Shown piece after piece: positions 1 to 5,811 of a DNA stretch of 6,820 bases. The stretch is from positions 1 through 6,820 of the forward strand of contig JAJRTI010000185.1 in assembly GCA_024278415.1 (NCBI GenBank). Direction: 5' to 3'. The DNA comes from Planctomycetota bacterium (GTDB lineage Bacteria; Planctomycetota; Brocadiia; JAJRTI01). A model generated the notes under the pieces. That model was given only the letters and a program-made list of their open reading frames with translations. It was not told the DNA's origin and ran no database searches. Position 1 is the stretch's first letter. Each line of letters opens with the position of its first letter. Made by a program: the position numbers and the translations under genes.

Positions 1-61
1 ACAGTTGTCAAATGGCGTTGGCGCAAGCGGCCACTCGCCCCAACGGGGCGTGACATACCAG

Positions 62-80
62 CCCGGGGCGAAGCCCCGGG
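62..80. repeat. Left GC hairpin of the palindrome
   Basis: CCCGGGGC (62-69) and GCCCCGGG (73-80) form a perfect 8-bp stem with a 3-nt GAA loop. CATACCAG precedes it, at 54-61. The whole 28-nt block 53-80 recurs inverted at 199-226. On the plus strand four A residues follow the stem. Confidence 0.9.
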
Positions 81-100
81 AAAACGTCGACAACCTCACT

Positions 101-178
101 CCGCAAGCCCTGAAAGGGCGAGACATGGAGAACCCACCGCGTGGGCCACGAGATGTCACGCCCTTTCAGGGCTTGCGG
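101..178. repeat. Inner inverted repeat and central hairpin of the palindrome
   Basis: Arms 101-126 and 153-178 are reverse complements with one mismatch (position 158). Each arm carries its own small GCCC-TGAAA-GGGC hairpin (107-119 and 160-172), so the strand can fold either as one long stem or as separate hairpins. The 26-nt space between the arms holds a 5-bp hairpin with a CGC loop (133-145). Confidence 0.88.
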
Positions 179-198
179 CTACTGCTGACGGACCGCTA

Positions 199-217
199 CC
201 CGGGGCTTCGCCCCGGG
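199..217. repeat. Right GC hairpin of the palindrome
   Basis: CCCGGGGC (199-206) and GCCCCGGG (210-217) form a perfect 8-bp stem with a TTC loop, followed by CTGGTATG. This is the exact reverse complement of the left hairpin block. No T-run follows on either strand. Confidence 0.9.
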
Positions 218-243
218 CTGGTATGTGTGGCCCTTTCAGGGCC

Positions 244-409
244 GAGGCCGTGTCCCGGCCAGTCGCATCAGTGCGCCGCGCTTCGCATCCTGCGACCCAC
301 CGGCGAGCCATATCGCCATTCAGCCCACACCAAACAGCGAGTAACCGACTTTTCAGTCTCGCCCCGCGTGGCCTTGCCGCTCATGGAGTTCACGGGCGTG
401 CTTGGCGAT
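244..409. other. Spacer between the palindrome and the ATPase 3' end
   Basis: I see no gene here. The only structures are minor. GGCCG (246-250) can pair with CGGCC (256-260), and TCGCA (263-267) can pair with TGCGA (291-295). No clear hairpin-plus-U terminator for the leftward ATPase transcript was found, so its 3' end may be Rho-dependent or may lie within the palindrome. Confidence 0.5.
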
Positions 410-2908
410 CTACGGCGCCGCACCGGCATGTCCCTTGGCGAGCAGGGGGTCGGCCGTTGGATCGAACACGCGGTACGAGAGCAGTTTCACGCGGTCGCTC
501 ACGAGGAACCACACCAGCGCATAGCCCCAAACGAACCCGGCCCAACCCCAGCCGATGGGCGTCATAAACAACCCATACACTGCGATCAGAGTCGCCACCA
601 GTTGTGTGCCGAACACCGCCAACATCAAGACCCGCGCGGGGCGTATGGACCAGAACGGGCCGCGCGTGCGCGTCAGGAAGATCGTCAGATGTCCCGCCAC
701 GGATAGCATCAGATACATCAATGTCTGGATATGTGCACGGTCGAGGTGATAGACACGATCGCCGAGGTAGAACAGGCCAAACGCCGCCACGGGCCCGATG
801 ATGCCTAGGACCGTGGAGACCCCCAGCACCATGTGCATGTTCCAGGCCTCGGGCTTGTCCTTGTAATGAACGTTGTCGTAGGCAATGGAGAGGATCGCGC
901 CGTCGTTGAGCAACGCCAGCATCACGATCATTACCGCCGTCAATGGATAGAAGTTGAAGATCAGGATCGCCAGCGTCATGAACAGCAGCACCCTCAGCGT
1001 CTCGGCGATGCGGTAGATCGCGTAGCTGTTCATGCGCTGGAAGATTTTTCGGCTCTCCTTCATCGCGTCCATGATCACCGACAGGCCGGACGTCATCAGT
1101 ACGATGGACGCGGCCGCGCGCGCCGCATCCGTCGCGCCCGAAACGGCGATGCCGCAGTCGGCCTTCTTCAGCGCGGGGGCGTCGTTTACCCCGTCCCCCG
1201 TCATGCCCACGATGTGGCCGCGCTGCTGAAGGACATCCACAATGTGATACTTGTGTTCGGGGAACACCTGGGCGAACCCATCCGCCTTCTCGATGGACTC
1301 CACCAACTGCGCCGCCTCGTGATGCTTCGTGTCGCCGAAGCCGCTCGCGTCAAGGATATCGGTGCCCAACCCCAGTTTCCCGGCGGTTTCGCGGGCAATG
1401 GCCACTTGGTCGCCTGTGACCATCTTGACGTTCACGCCCATCTGTCGGGCCGTCGCGATGGTCGCCTTGGCCTGCTCGCGCGGCGGATCGAACAAGGGCA
1501 AGACGCCGAGGAACTCCCACTCGCCTTCCTGGTCCGCCCGCGCCACGCCTAAGGAACGGAACCCGCGTGCCGCGAATTCGTTGATCGCCTTCTCCACGGC
1601 GGGCGTCACCTGCGCGGCATTGGCTGACAAGGCCAAGATCACCTGAGGCGCGCCCTTGGTCACCTTGAACACCTTTCCGTCCGGATCCTTGACGGTGGCT
1701 TCGGTCCGTTTGTGCACCGGGTCAAACGGCTGAAAATGAGTCACCTGGCAATTCTTTAAGGCCTGGTCATCCTCCACGCCGCCCAGCACGGCCAAGTCGA
1801 TGGTGTCCTTATTGTCCGCGCGCGACGCCAGCGCGGCGGCGAGGATCACTTGATCGGTAGGGACATCGTTCACGCTGAACGGCTCGCCCAGCGTCAACTT
1901 ATTCTGGGTCAGGGTGCCGGTCTTGTCCGAGCACAGCACGTCCACCCCCGCCAATTCCTCGATGGCCGCCAGCCGGGTCACAATCGCCTCTTTCTTTGCC
2001 AGCACGCGCGCGCCGACCGCCATCGTCACCGATAGCACGGTCGGCATGGCCACGGGAATCGCGGCCACTGTCAACACCAACGCGAACTGAAGCGTGGTGA
2101 GCATCGGGTCGCCGCGGAAGAGTGCGACGACCAGGATGAGCGCCACCAGGGCCACCGCGAGGATGATGAGGAAATTGCCAATCTTCAGCACCGCGCGTTG
2201 GAAGTGGCTGACGGTGTGCGCCTCCTGCACCAGTTGCGCCGTCTTGCCGAAGTAGGTGTTCGCACCCGTTGCATAGACCAGCGCGCCGATTTCGCCCTGG
2301 CGGATAATCGACCCCGAAAACACCGCGTCGCCAGGTTCTCGTGTGGCGGGCAACGACTCTCCCGTCAGCGCGGACTGATCCACTTCTATCGGGTCGCCCT
2401 CCAGCAAGCGCGCATCTGCCGGCACGATGTCGCCCAGGCGCACGCGGATGACGTCGCCCGGTACCAACTCACGCGCCTCCGGGGTGGCCCACTTCCCATC
2501 GCGTTTCACTCGGGCCTTGATCGCCAGCTTGGCCTTCAGCGCGGCGATGGCGTTGCCCGCCTGGTGTTCTTCCCAGAATCCGACTACGGCGTTGGCCAGA
2601 AGCAGCAGGAGGATGATGGCAAAATCCGGCCAATGCTGGGCGGCCGCCGAAAGGATCACAGCGGCTTCAATCATCCACGGGATAGGACCCCAAAAATAGG
2701 TGAGGAATTTGAGTAACGGATTGGTTTTCGTTTCTTCGATCTCGTTAGGCCCATATTGGGCTAGCCGTTTCTCTGCTTCAGCTTGGCTGAGGCCGTCCGG
2801 CGACGTCCCCAGCTTTGCCTGCAGTTCCGGCATGGGAAGGGATTCTAGATCGTCCTTCACATTGGGCTTCGATTCGGGGGACTCGGGCTGGTCGGCATTG
2901 GGTTCCAT
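410..2908 (-). CDS. P-type H+-ATPase (P3A, plasma-membrane proton pump family)
   Basis: This predicted 832-residue integral membrane pump would hydrolyse ATP to export a cation, most likely H+. A cation-ATPase N-terminal domain (about 20-90) precedes M1/M2 (about 66-112). Visible motifs are the actuator TGES (182-185), PVAMPT in M4 (285-290), the phosphorylation site SDKTGT with Asp328, the nucleotide-domain KGAP (418-421), DPPR (474-477), MVTGD (496-500) and TGDGVNDAP (570-578). Six C-terminal membrane segments lie at about 634-806. Family assignment rests on close resemblance to plant AHA2 and fungal Pma1, as remembered: the M2 Asn (N106), the M5 Arg (R639) and the M6 LNDG with Asp669 align with AHA2 N106, R655 and D684. 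The protein ends about 26 residues after M10, so it lacks the plant-type autoinhibitory tail. The reading frame stays open 75 codons upstream of this ATG, but that extension is not family-like and this start has AGGAG 10 nt before it. No frameshift or missing catalytic residue is seen. Proton specificity is inferred. Confidence 0.93.
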   Translation of the reverse strand: MEPNADQPESPESKPNVKDDLESLPMPELQAKLGTSPDGLSQAEAEKRLAQYGPNEIEETKTNPLLKFLTYFWGPIPWMIEAAVILSAAAQHWPDFAIILLLLLANAVVGFWEEHQAGNAIAALKAKLAIKARVKRDGKWATPEARELVPGDVIRVRLGDIVPADARLLEGDPIEVDQSALTGESLPATREPGDAVFSGSIIRQGEIGALVYATGANTYFGKTAQLVQEAHTVSHFQRAVLKIGNFLIILAVALVALILVVALFRGDPMLTTLQFALVLTVAAIPVAMPTVLSVTMAVGARVLAKKEAIVTRLAAIEELAGVDVLCSDKTGTLTQNKLTLGEPFSVNDVPTDQVILAAALASRADNKDTIDLAVLGGVEDDQALKNCQVTHFQPFDPVHKRTEATVKDPDGKVFKVTKGAPQVILALSANAAQVTPAVEKAINEFAARGFRSLGVARADQEGEWEFLGVLPLFDPPREQAKATIATARQMGVNVKMVTGDQVAIARETAGKLGLGTDILDASGFGDTKHHEAAQLVESIEKADGFAQVFPEHKYHIVDVLQQRGHIVGMTGDGVNDAPALKKADCGIAVSGATDAARAAASIVLMTSGLSVIMDAMKESRKIFQRMNSYAIYRIAETLRVLLFMTLAILIFNFYPLTAVMIVMLALLNDGAILSIAYDNVHYKDKPEAWNMHMVLGVSTVLGIIGPVAAFGLFYLGDRVYHLDRAHIQTLMYLMLSVAGHLTIFLTRTRGPFWSIRPARVLMLAVFGTQLVATLIAVYGLFMTPIGWGWAGFVWGYALVWFLVSDRVKLLSYRVFDPTADPLLAKGHAGAAP

Positions 2909-2918
2909 GAGGGGGATT

Positions 2919-2923
2919 CTCCT
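2919..2923 (-). promoter_or_regulatory. Ribosome binding site of the ATPase
   Basis: AGGAG on the minus strand lies 10 nt upstream of the ATG at 2908. It selects this start over the in-frame start codons further upstream. Confidence 0.65.
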
Positions 2924-2953
2924 GTCTTTGTGATGCCCGCTCTTCAGCCGTAC

Positions 2954-2977
2954 TGGCGCATCGACGGCCGATGGCCA
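2954..2977 (-). other. Leader hairpin upstream of the ATPase
   Basis: On the transcribed (minus) strand, TGGC-CATCG pairs with CGATG-C-GCCA. This gives a 9-bp stem with one bulged base and a 5-nt loop. It sits about 45 nt before the start codon and would be in the 5' leader of the mRNA. A regulatory role is not shown. Confidence 0.4.
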
Positions 2978-2999
2978 CCAACTTGACGCAGGACCGGGG

Positions 3000-3044
3000 G
3001 TCTGGTAGACATCAGCCGCCGTGAAAATACTTCGTCTACCAGAC
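3000..3044. promoter_or_regulatory. Operator-like inverted repeat in the divergent intergenic region
   Basis: GTCTGGTAGAC (3000-3010) and its exact reverse complement GTCTACCAGAC (3034-3044) are separated by 23 bp. Each arm is itself a short palindrome, GTCT-nnn-AGAC, so the layout is two equal dyad sites with centres 34 bp apart, roughly three helical turns. The minus-strand hexamer TATTTT (3029 to 3024) lies between them and could be a -10 for the ATPase. A matching -35 (TTTCGT at 3052 to 3047) is weak. The dyads would then fall in the -35/-10 spacer and just after the start point, which suits a dimeric repressor. Binding is inferred; the alternative is a simple stem-loop in the leader. Confidence 0.4.
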
Positions 3045-3138
3045 ACACGAAAGAAGAAATCATCATGGCAGCGCAAGCCGATGATGTCAAGCCGGCGAAT
3101 CGTCAACCCGAGCCGGTGGCCAGCGGAGCACATATCGG

Positions 3139-3351
3139 ATGCTGTACGAGCGCGTGCGAATCAGACGTTTGGGCCGAGCGCCGAAGAGAGGCCCGTGTCC
3201 CGAATGTGGCATACGAGTCTGGCTGCCACCGCGTCTCGACCGAGAAAGAGCCGACGCGTTGATCGGGAGTTGCCAGAAGCCCGAAGGCCGCGAAGGCTCG
3301 CCCGCCAAGATGCGCGCGGCCGTCGAGCGAGCGAGGAAGGAACTGACGTGA
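3139..3351 (+). CDS. Doubtful small ORF with a CPECG zinc-knuckle motif
   Basis: This is a 70-residue reading frame that I do not recognise as a named family. It has a basic N-terminus, a CPECG motif at residues 20-24, a lone Cys at about residue 45 where a second CxxC would be expected (SCQKP), and a charged C-terminus that looks helical (KMRAAVERARKEL). With only three Cys visible, zinc binding would need another ligand or a partner. CGGAG lies 10 nt before the ATG. By eye about 70% of third codon positions are G or C, which is compatible with coding but below the neighbouring membrane-protein gene. The stop is 71 nt before the chosen start of that gene, so co-transcription is possible. A different-frame ATG at 3065 has a purine-rich AAGAAG upstream and could be the original start of a longer, now frameshifted gene. 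It may also be a chance ORF. Confidence 0.35.
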   Translation: MLYERVRIRRLGRAPKRGPCPECGIRVWLPPRLDRERADALIGSCQKPEGREGSPAKMRAAVERARKELT

Positions 3352-3408
3352 AACCACGGGACGACGCATCGTGAAGACGGCAAGTGGCACCCCTCCACAC
3401 CCCGGGGC

Positions 3409-3413
3409 AGGAA
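3409..3413 (+). promoter_or_regulatory. Ribosome binding site of the duplicated membrane protein
   Basis: AGGAA lies 9 nt upstream of the ATG at 3423. It favours this start over the in-frame GTG at 3384, which has no clear ribosome site and would add 13 non-hydrophobic residues. Confidence 0.5.
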
Positions 3414-3422
3414 TGGTTTCCA

Positions 3423-5441
3423 ATGCGTGTTGAGATGAACCACGCACCCGAAGGTTTGACGGAGCGCGGGGGCAGGCCGAAAGGCCCGCGGCCGGCGCTT
3501 GTGCTGCTGTACCTGCTGGCGGGCTTCCTGTTTGCGCAGGTGCACTTCCAGAGCACGCGCGAAAGCCCTCAAGCCACGTTGGCCGCTCTGGCCTCGGGCC
3601 GGGCGTACCCGCGATTCCAGCGCCGCGTTCTCGTTCCGCTTTTGGCGCGGGCGCTTTCCGACGCTCTCGGCCTGAACTTGCGCTTCTGCTTCTTGCTCAT
3701 CGAATTCGCGGCCGCGGTAGGGCTTCTCGCCGCTTACGGGACGTTCGCCGCGCGCTTTATCGGCGACCGCGTGGGCCGGCGGCTATCGTTCCTTCTGCTC
3801 TATCCGCTGCTGTGGAATTCCTGCGTTCTGGCCAGGCAATACTTCCCCTCAGAGACTCCGGCCGCGTTGCTGTTCGTATTGGGGATCAACTGCCTCATGA
3901 GCAGGCGAACCCTCTGGCTGTGGCTGGTGTTTGGTTTGGCGTGTCTGAACCGGGAGACGAGCCTCGCGCTTGCGTTGGCTTGCCTCGTTGCGCGGCCTGC
4001 GGGGGAGCCGCGCCGCACCGCGGTTGCCCGCGCCGCGGGCATGGCCTTGGTCTGGCTCGCGGCCAGGGCCTGGCTGGCCGCGTCGTTTCCTGCCCCGGTC
4101 GGCGTAGCGGTTTGGCCATCCCGCGTGGCCTACAACCTCGAATTCCTCCGCGCGCTGGGCCGCCTGGAGCGGTATGCGAGGCCATGCCTGTTGCTGTTCG
4201 GAGGCGCGTGGCTCGCCGCGCCGTTCGCGTGGAAGCGGCTGCCCCGGCCCGTGAAGGGATTGGTCTTGCTGGCCTTGCCGTACGGCCTGGTTGTGTTCTG
4301 GACGGATTGGCTATGGCGAGGGGAGTCCTACCCGGAACTCGTCCCCATCGTGTTCGCGCCGGCGCTGTTCTGGCTGCGCGCGGGTCTGCCCGCGTGGGGC
4401 CTGCGCCGGCGCGCGGCGCAAAGCGGAGAAGCGGGTGCGGCCGCGCCCGGCTGGAGCCGAGCGTTTCCCACCATCGCCGCGTGGCTTGGCGCCGGCGCGG
4501 CTGCGGAGCGCATTCGGCGGCTTCCCTGGCATTGGATGGCGGTGTGCGTGCTGCTCGCCTACGCGTGCGTGCGCGTGCACGCGGCCGCGACGGTCGAGTT
4601 CATGGACAACACGCGCGAGGCCCTCGCGATGGGCTACGCGCCCAGGCCCTTCCAATACCGCATCCTCGTGCCCTGGGCAGCGGGGGAGATCAGCCGCTAC
4701 GCGGTCGTGAATCTCCGCACCGCGATGAACGCGGTCAACACGGCATTCGTGTGCCTGCTCCTGTTCGCGTATCGATCCTATCTCACCCCGCTCACCGGCC
4801 GGCGCGATGCGTCCCGCCTGTGCTTCCTCATCCTCTGGCCGATTCTGTTCAACTACGCCGCGCTGAACCGCCTCTACTATCCCGCGGACCTGCCGGGCAT
4901 CGCGTTTTTCGTGGTCGGCGCGGTGTGCCTGCGCCGGCGACAATGGGCGCTCTACTACGCCGTGTTCTGTCTGGCGACGTTCAACCGGGAGACCAGTTGC
5001 TTCCTGACTTTTCTGATGCTCTTCACCCAGTGGCGCCGCGGCAGGGCGGGCCGGCTGCTGGCGCACGCGGCCGCGCAATTTGCCATTTGGGCCGCGATCA
5101 AGGTCTGGCTGGCGTGGACGTTCAGAGACAATCCGGGGCCTGCGTTGTTCGAGAACCAGATGCACGGCAACCTGCAAAGCGTCCTTCGCTTGCTTTGTCT
5201 GCGGCCGGATGCGCTGAGGTATCTCCTTGTTTTCGGTCTGGCGTGGGCCGCGGTGCCGTGGGCGCTGCCTCGGCTGCCGCCGTTTCACCGCCGCGCGCTG
5301 CTAGTCGCGATCCCTTTCCTGGTCGGCATGAGCATCGTGGGCAACCTGCTGGAGGTGCGCATCTACGGCGAATTGATTCCGCTGGTGACGGCCCCTGCGA
5401 TCGTGTGGGTGCGCGAGAAGGCCAGAGAAGGAGCGCTGTAG
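3423..5441 (+). CDS. Polytopic membrane protein with two homologous halves (NRET motif), function unknown
   Basis: This 672-residue protein is dominated by hydrophobic segments, roughly eight to ten per half, and is surely in the cytoplasmic membrane. The two halves align without gaps at an offset of exactly 345 residues: half A is about residues 25-320 and half B about 370-665. Paired landmarks are VH (40-41 and 385-386), FQxRxLVP (65-72 and 410-417), the motif around YP/WP and N (N132 and N477), R138/R483, NRETS (176-180 and 521-525), WLA (217-219 and 562-564) and Y-x-EL-x-P (303-308 and 648-653). By eye 27 of 62 positions are identical between 121-182 and 466-527. An Ala/Gly/Arg-rich linker (about 321-369) joins the halves. 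I recall single-unit uncharacterised membrane proteins with the RPFQYRxLVP and NRET motifs, but no named function. The fold might resemble polyprenol-linked sugar-transferring membrane enzymes; this is a weak guess. Other starts are GTG 3384 and ATG 3435. Confidence 0.88.
   Translation: MRVEMNHAPEGLTERGGRPKGPRPALVLLYLLAGFLFAQVHFQSTRESPQATLAALASGRAYPRFQRRVLVPLLARALSDALGLNLRFCFLLIEFAAAVGLLAAYGTFAARFIGDRVGRRLSFLLLYPLLWNSCVLARQYFPSETPAALLFVLGINCLMSRRTLWLWLVFGLACLNRETSLALALACLVARPAGEPRRTAVARAAGMALVWLAARAWLAASFPAPVGVAVWPSRVAYNLEFLRALGRLERYARPCLLLFGGAWLAAPFAWKRLPRPVKGLVLLALPYGLVVFWTDWLWRGESYPELVPIVFAPALFWLRAGLPAWGLRRRAAQSGEAGAAAPGWSRAFPTIAAWLGAGAAAERIRRLPWHWMAVCVLLAYACVRVHAAATVEFMDNTREALAMGYAPRPFQYRILVPWAAGEISRYAVVNLRTAMNAVNTAFVCLLLFAYRSYLTPLTGRRDASRLCFLILWPILFNYAALNRLYYPADLPGIAFFVVGAVCLRRRQWALYYAVFCLATFNRETSCFLTFLMLFTQWRRGRAGRLLAHAAAQFAIWAAIKVWLAWTFRDNPGPALFENQMHGNLQSVLRLLCLRPDALRYLLVFGLAWAAVPWALPRLPPFHRRALLVAIPFLVGMSIVGNLLEVRIYGELIPLVTAPAIVWVREKAREGAL
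3495..4382 (+). repeat. First copy (half A) of the duplicated membrane domain
   Basis: This region codes for residues about 25-320 of the membrane protein. It carries RFQRRVLVP, LLYPLLWNS, YFPSETP, LNRETS and YPELVP. Each aligns with half B 1,035 nt downstream. Where half B has E-V-R near the C-terminal end, this copy has R-G-E. Confidence 0.85.
4530..5417 (+). repeat. Second copy (half B) of the duplicated membrane domain
   Basis: This region codes for residues about 370-665 of the membrane protein. It carries RPFQYRILVP, LILWPILFN, YYPADLP, FNRETS and EVRIYGELIP. From memory it is the copy closer to the usual single-domain form, so it may have kept the ancestral activity. Confidence 0.85.
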
Positions 5442-5458
5442 CGGCCCTTATCATCCCG

Positions 5459-5500
5459 GTGTCCCAACGGGGCAACCTATCCCGCATGTCTTACCAGCCG
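5459..5500 (+). repeat. Possible decayed copy of the hairpin repeat
   Basis: CCCAACGGGG (5463-5472) and, 19 nt later, TACCAGCC (5492-5499) match the order of the same two strings at 39-48 and 56-63 in the palindrome. The spacer here is 12 nt longer and the GC hairpin that should follow is missing. The match is short, so chance is not excluded. Confidence 0.4.
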
Positions 5501-5593
5501 AAGTAGAGAAACGTCGGAGACGGCCGCCAATGGACGGCTGTGCTTGCGAATGAGGCTCGTCGATTCGTGGACCGTCTCTTGCGAAAGTGAGCG

Positions 5594-5619
5594 GAAGGGC
5601 TGGCCCTTCGGGCGAGCCC
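5594..5619. repeat. GC-rich hairpin with two alternative pairings
   Basis: GAAGGGC (5594-5600) can pair with GCCCTTC (5603-5609). Alternatively 5597-5606 can pair with 5610-5619 as a 10-bp stem with one mismatch and a TTC loop. It lies about 155 nt after the membrane-protein stop and is not followed by a T-run, so it is only a weak terminator candidate. Confidence 0.5.
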
Positions 5620-5799
5620 CACAAGAGCCTGGAGCGTCGGCCCCGACACGATCATCGGCGTGGGCTTTGGCAAAAGTGCACAACGGTTTTGGCCCAACTC
5701 TCTGCAAAGCAGCGACGGAGCTTTTCCTGACAGGTGAATTGTGTAAACTGCCACCCGATCGCCTGTGTCCTAAGATCGGCCTGATCGCACGGATCGAGT

Positions 5800-5803
5800 G
5801 GAG
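5800..5803 (+). promoter_or_regulatory. Ribosome binding site of the exported-protein gene
   Basis: GGAG lies 8 nt upstream of the ATG at 5812, which begins a clear signal peptide. Spacing and peptide together fix this start. Confidence 0.6.
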
Positions 5804-5811
5804 CAACCATC

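Larger units (their letters stand above)
36..243. repeat. Composite palindrome of nested hairpins (intergenic repeat, BIME/REP-like)
   Basis: A 208-bp element is symmetric about position 139.5 at every level. The outermost pair is a small hairpin at 36-50 (CGCCCCAACGGGGCG) and another at 229-243 (GGCCCTTTCAGGGCC). The next pair is a perfect inverted repeat, 53-80 against 199-226. The inner pair is 101-126 against 153-178, matching at 25 of 26 positions. A CCCAC/GTGGG hairpin (133-145) sits at the centre. The two unpaired spacers, 81-100 and 179-198, are both exactly 20 nt. The 13-mer GCCCTGAAAGGGC occurs three times, once direct and twice inverted. Reading inward from each side, the order is small hairpin, a spacer containing ACAT, then a GC-rich hairpin, which suggests four related modules in head-to-head pairs. 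It lies 167 bp downstream of the ATPase stop codon. No U-tract follows the stems, so it is not an ordinary intrinsic terminator, though it could still act on the 3' end of that transcript. I recall similar hairpin repeats in planctomycete genomes; the name and mobility are unknown to me. Confidence 0.85.
5442..5811. other. 370-bp intergenic spacer with hairpins, no gene seen
   Basis: No convincing coding region lies here. It holds a possible repeat remnant (5459-5500), an inverted pair GAGACGG/CCGTCTC (5517-5523 and 5572-5578), a GC-rich hairpin (5594-5619) and a cluster of GATCG motifs (5757-5796). TAAACT (5744-5749) could be a -10 for the downstream gene, but no good -35 sits at the right distance. 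No U-tract terminator is visible after the membrane-protein gene. Confidence 0.5.

Noticed and set aside
36..243. CRISPR array
   Set aside because: The repeated units are inverted hairpins with unequal, partly shared spacers, not direct repeats separated by unique spacers, and no cas gene is present.
5..706. Plus-strand reading frame running through the palindrome into the ATPase gene
   Set aside because: It translates the hairpin repeat and then the antisense of the ATPase C-terminus. It begins at TTG and has no domain sense. Frames like this are a common misannotation of such repeats.
833..1552. Plus-strand 239-codon frame antisense to the ATPase
   Set aside because: His/Arg/Asp-rich composition is typical of antisense to a GC-rich gene. 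The opposite strand carries the full P-type ATPase motif set.
2909..3133. 75-residue N-terminal extension of the ATPase
   Set aside because: The frame is open but the added residues do not resemble the family N-terminus. The inner ATG has an AGGAG, and the extension crosses the operator-like repeat.
3087..3572. Minus-strand 161-codon frame across the intergenic region
   Set aside because: It overlaps the start of the membrane protein in antisense and has no ribosome site or recognisable motif.
4311..5288. Minus-strand 325-codon frame
   Set aside because: Antisense shadow of the membrane protein, with strongly charged low-information composition.
3812..5506. Plus-strand 564-codon frame overlapping the membrane protein
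   Set aside because: Arg/Gly/Pro/His-rich shadow frame. The overlapping frame has membrane segments and a conserved internal duplication that only make sense as protein.
5722..5749. Promoter for the exported-protein gene (TAAACT with CTGACA upstream)
   Set aside because: The hexamers are only 11 bp apart, too close for a standard sigma-70 promoter, and the alternative -35 TTTTCC is poor.
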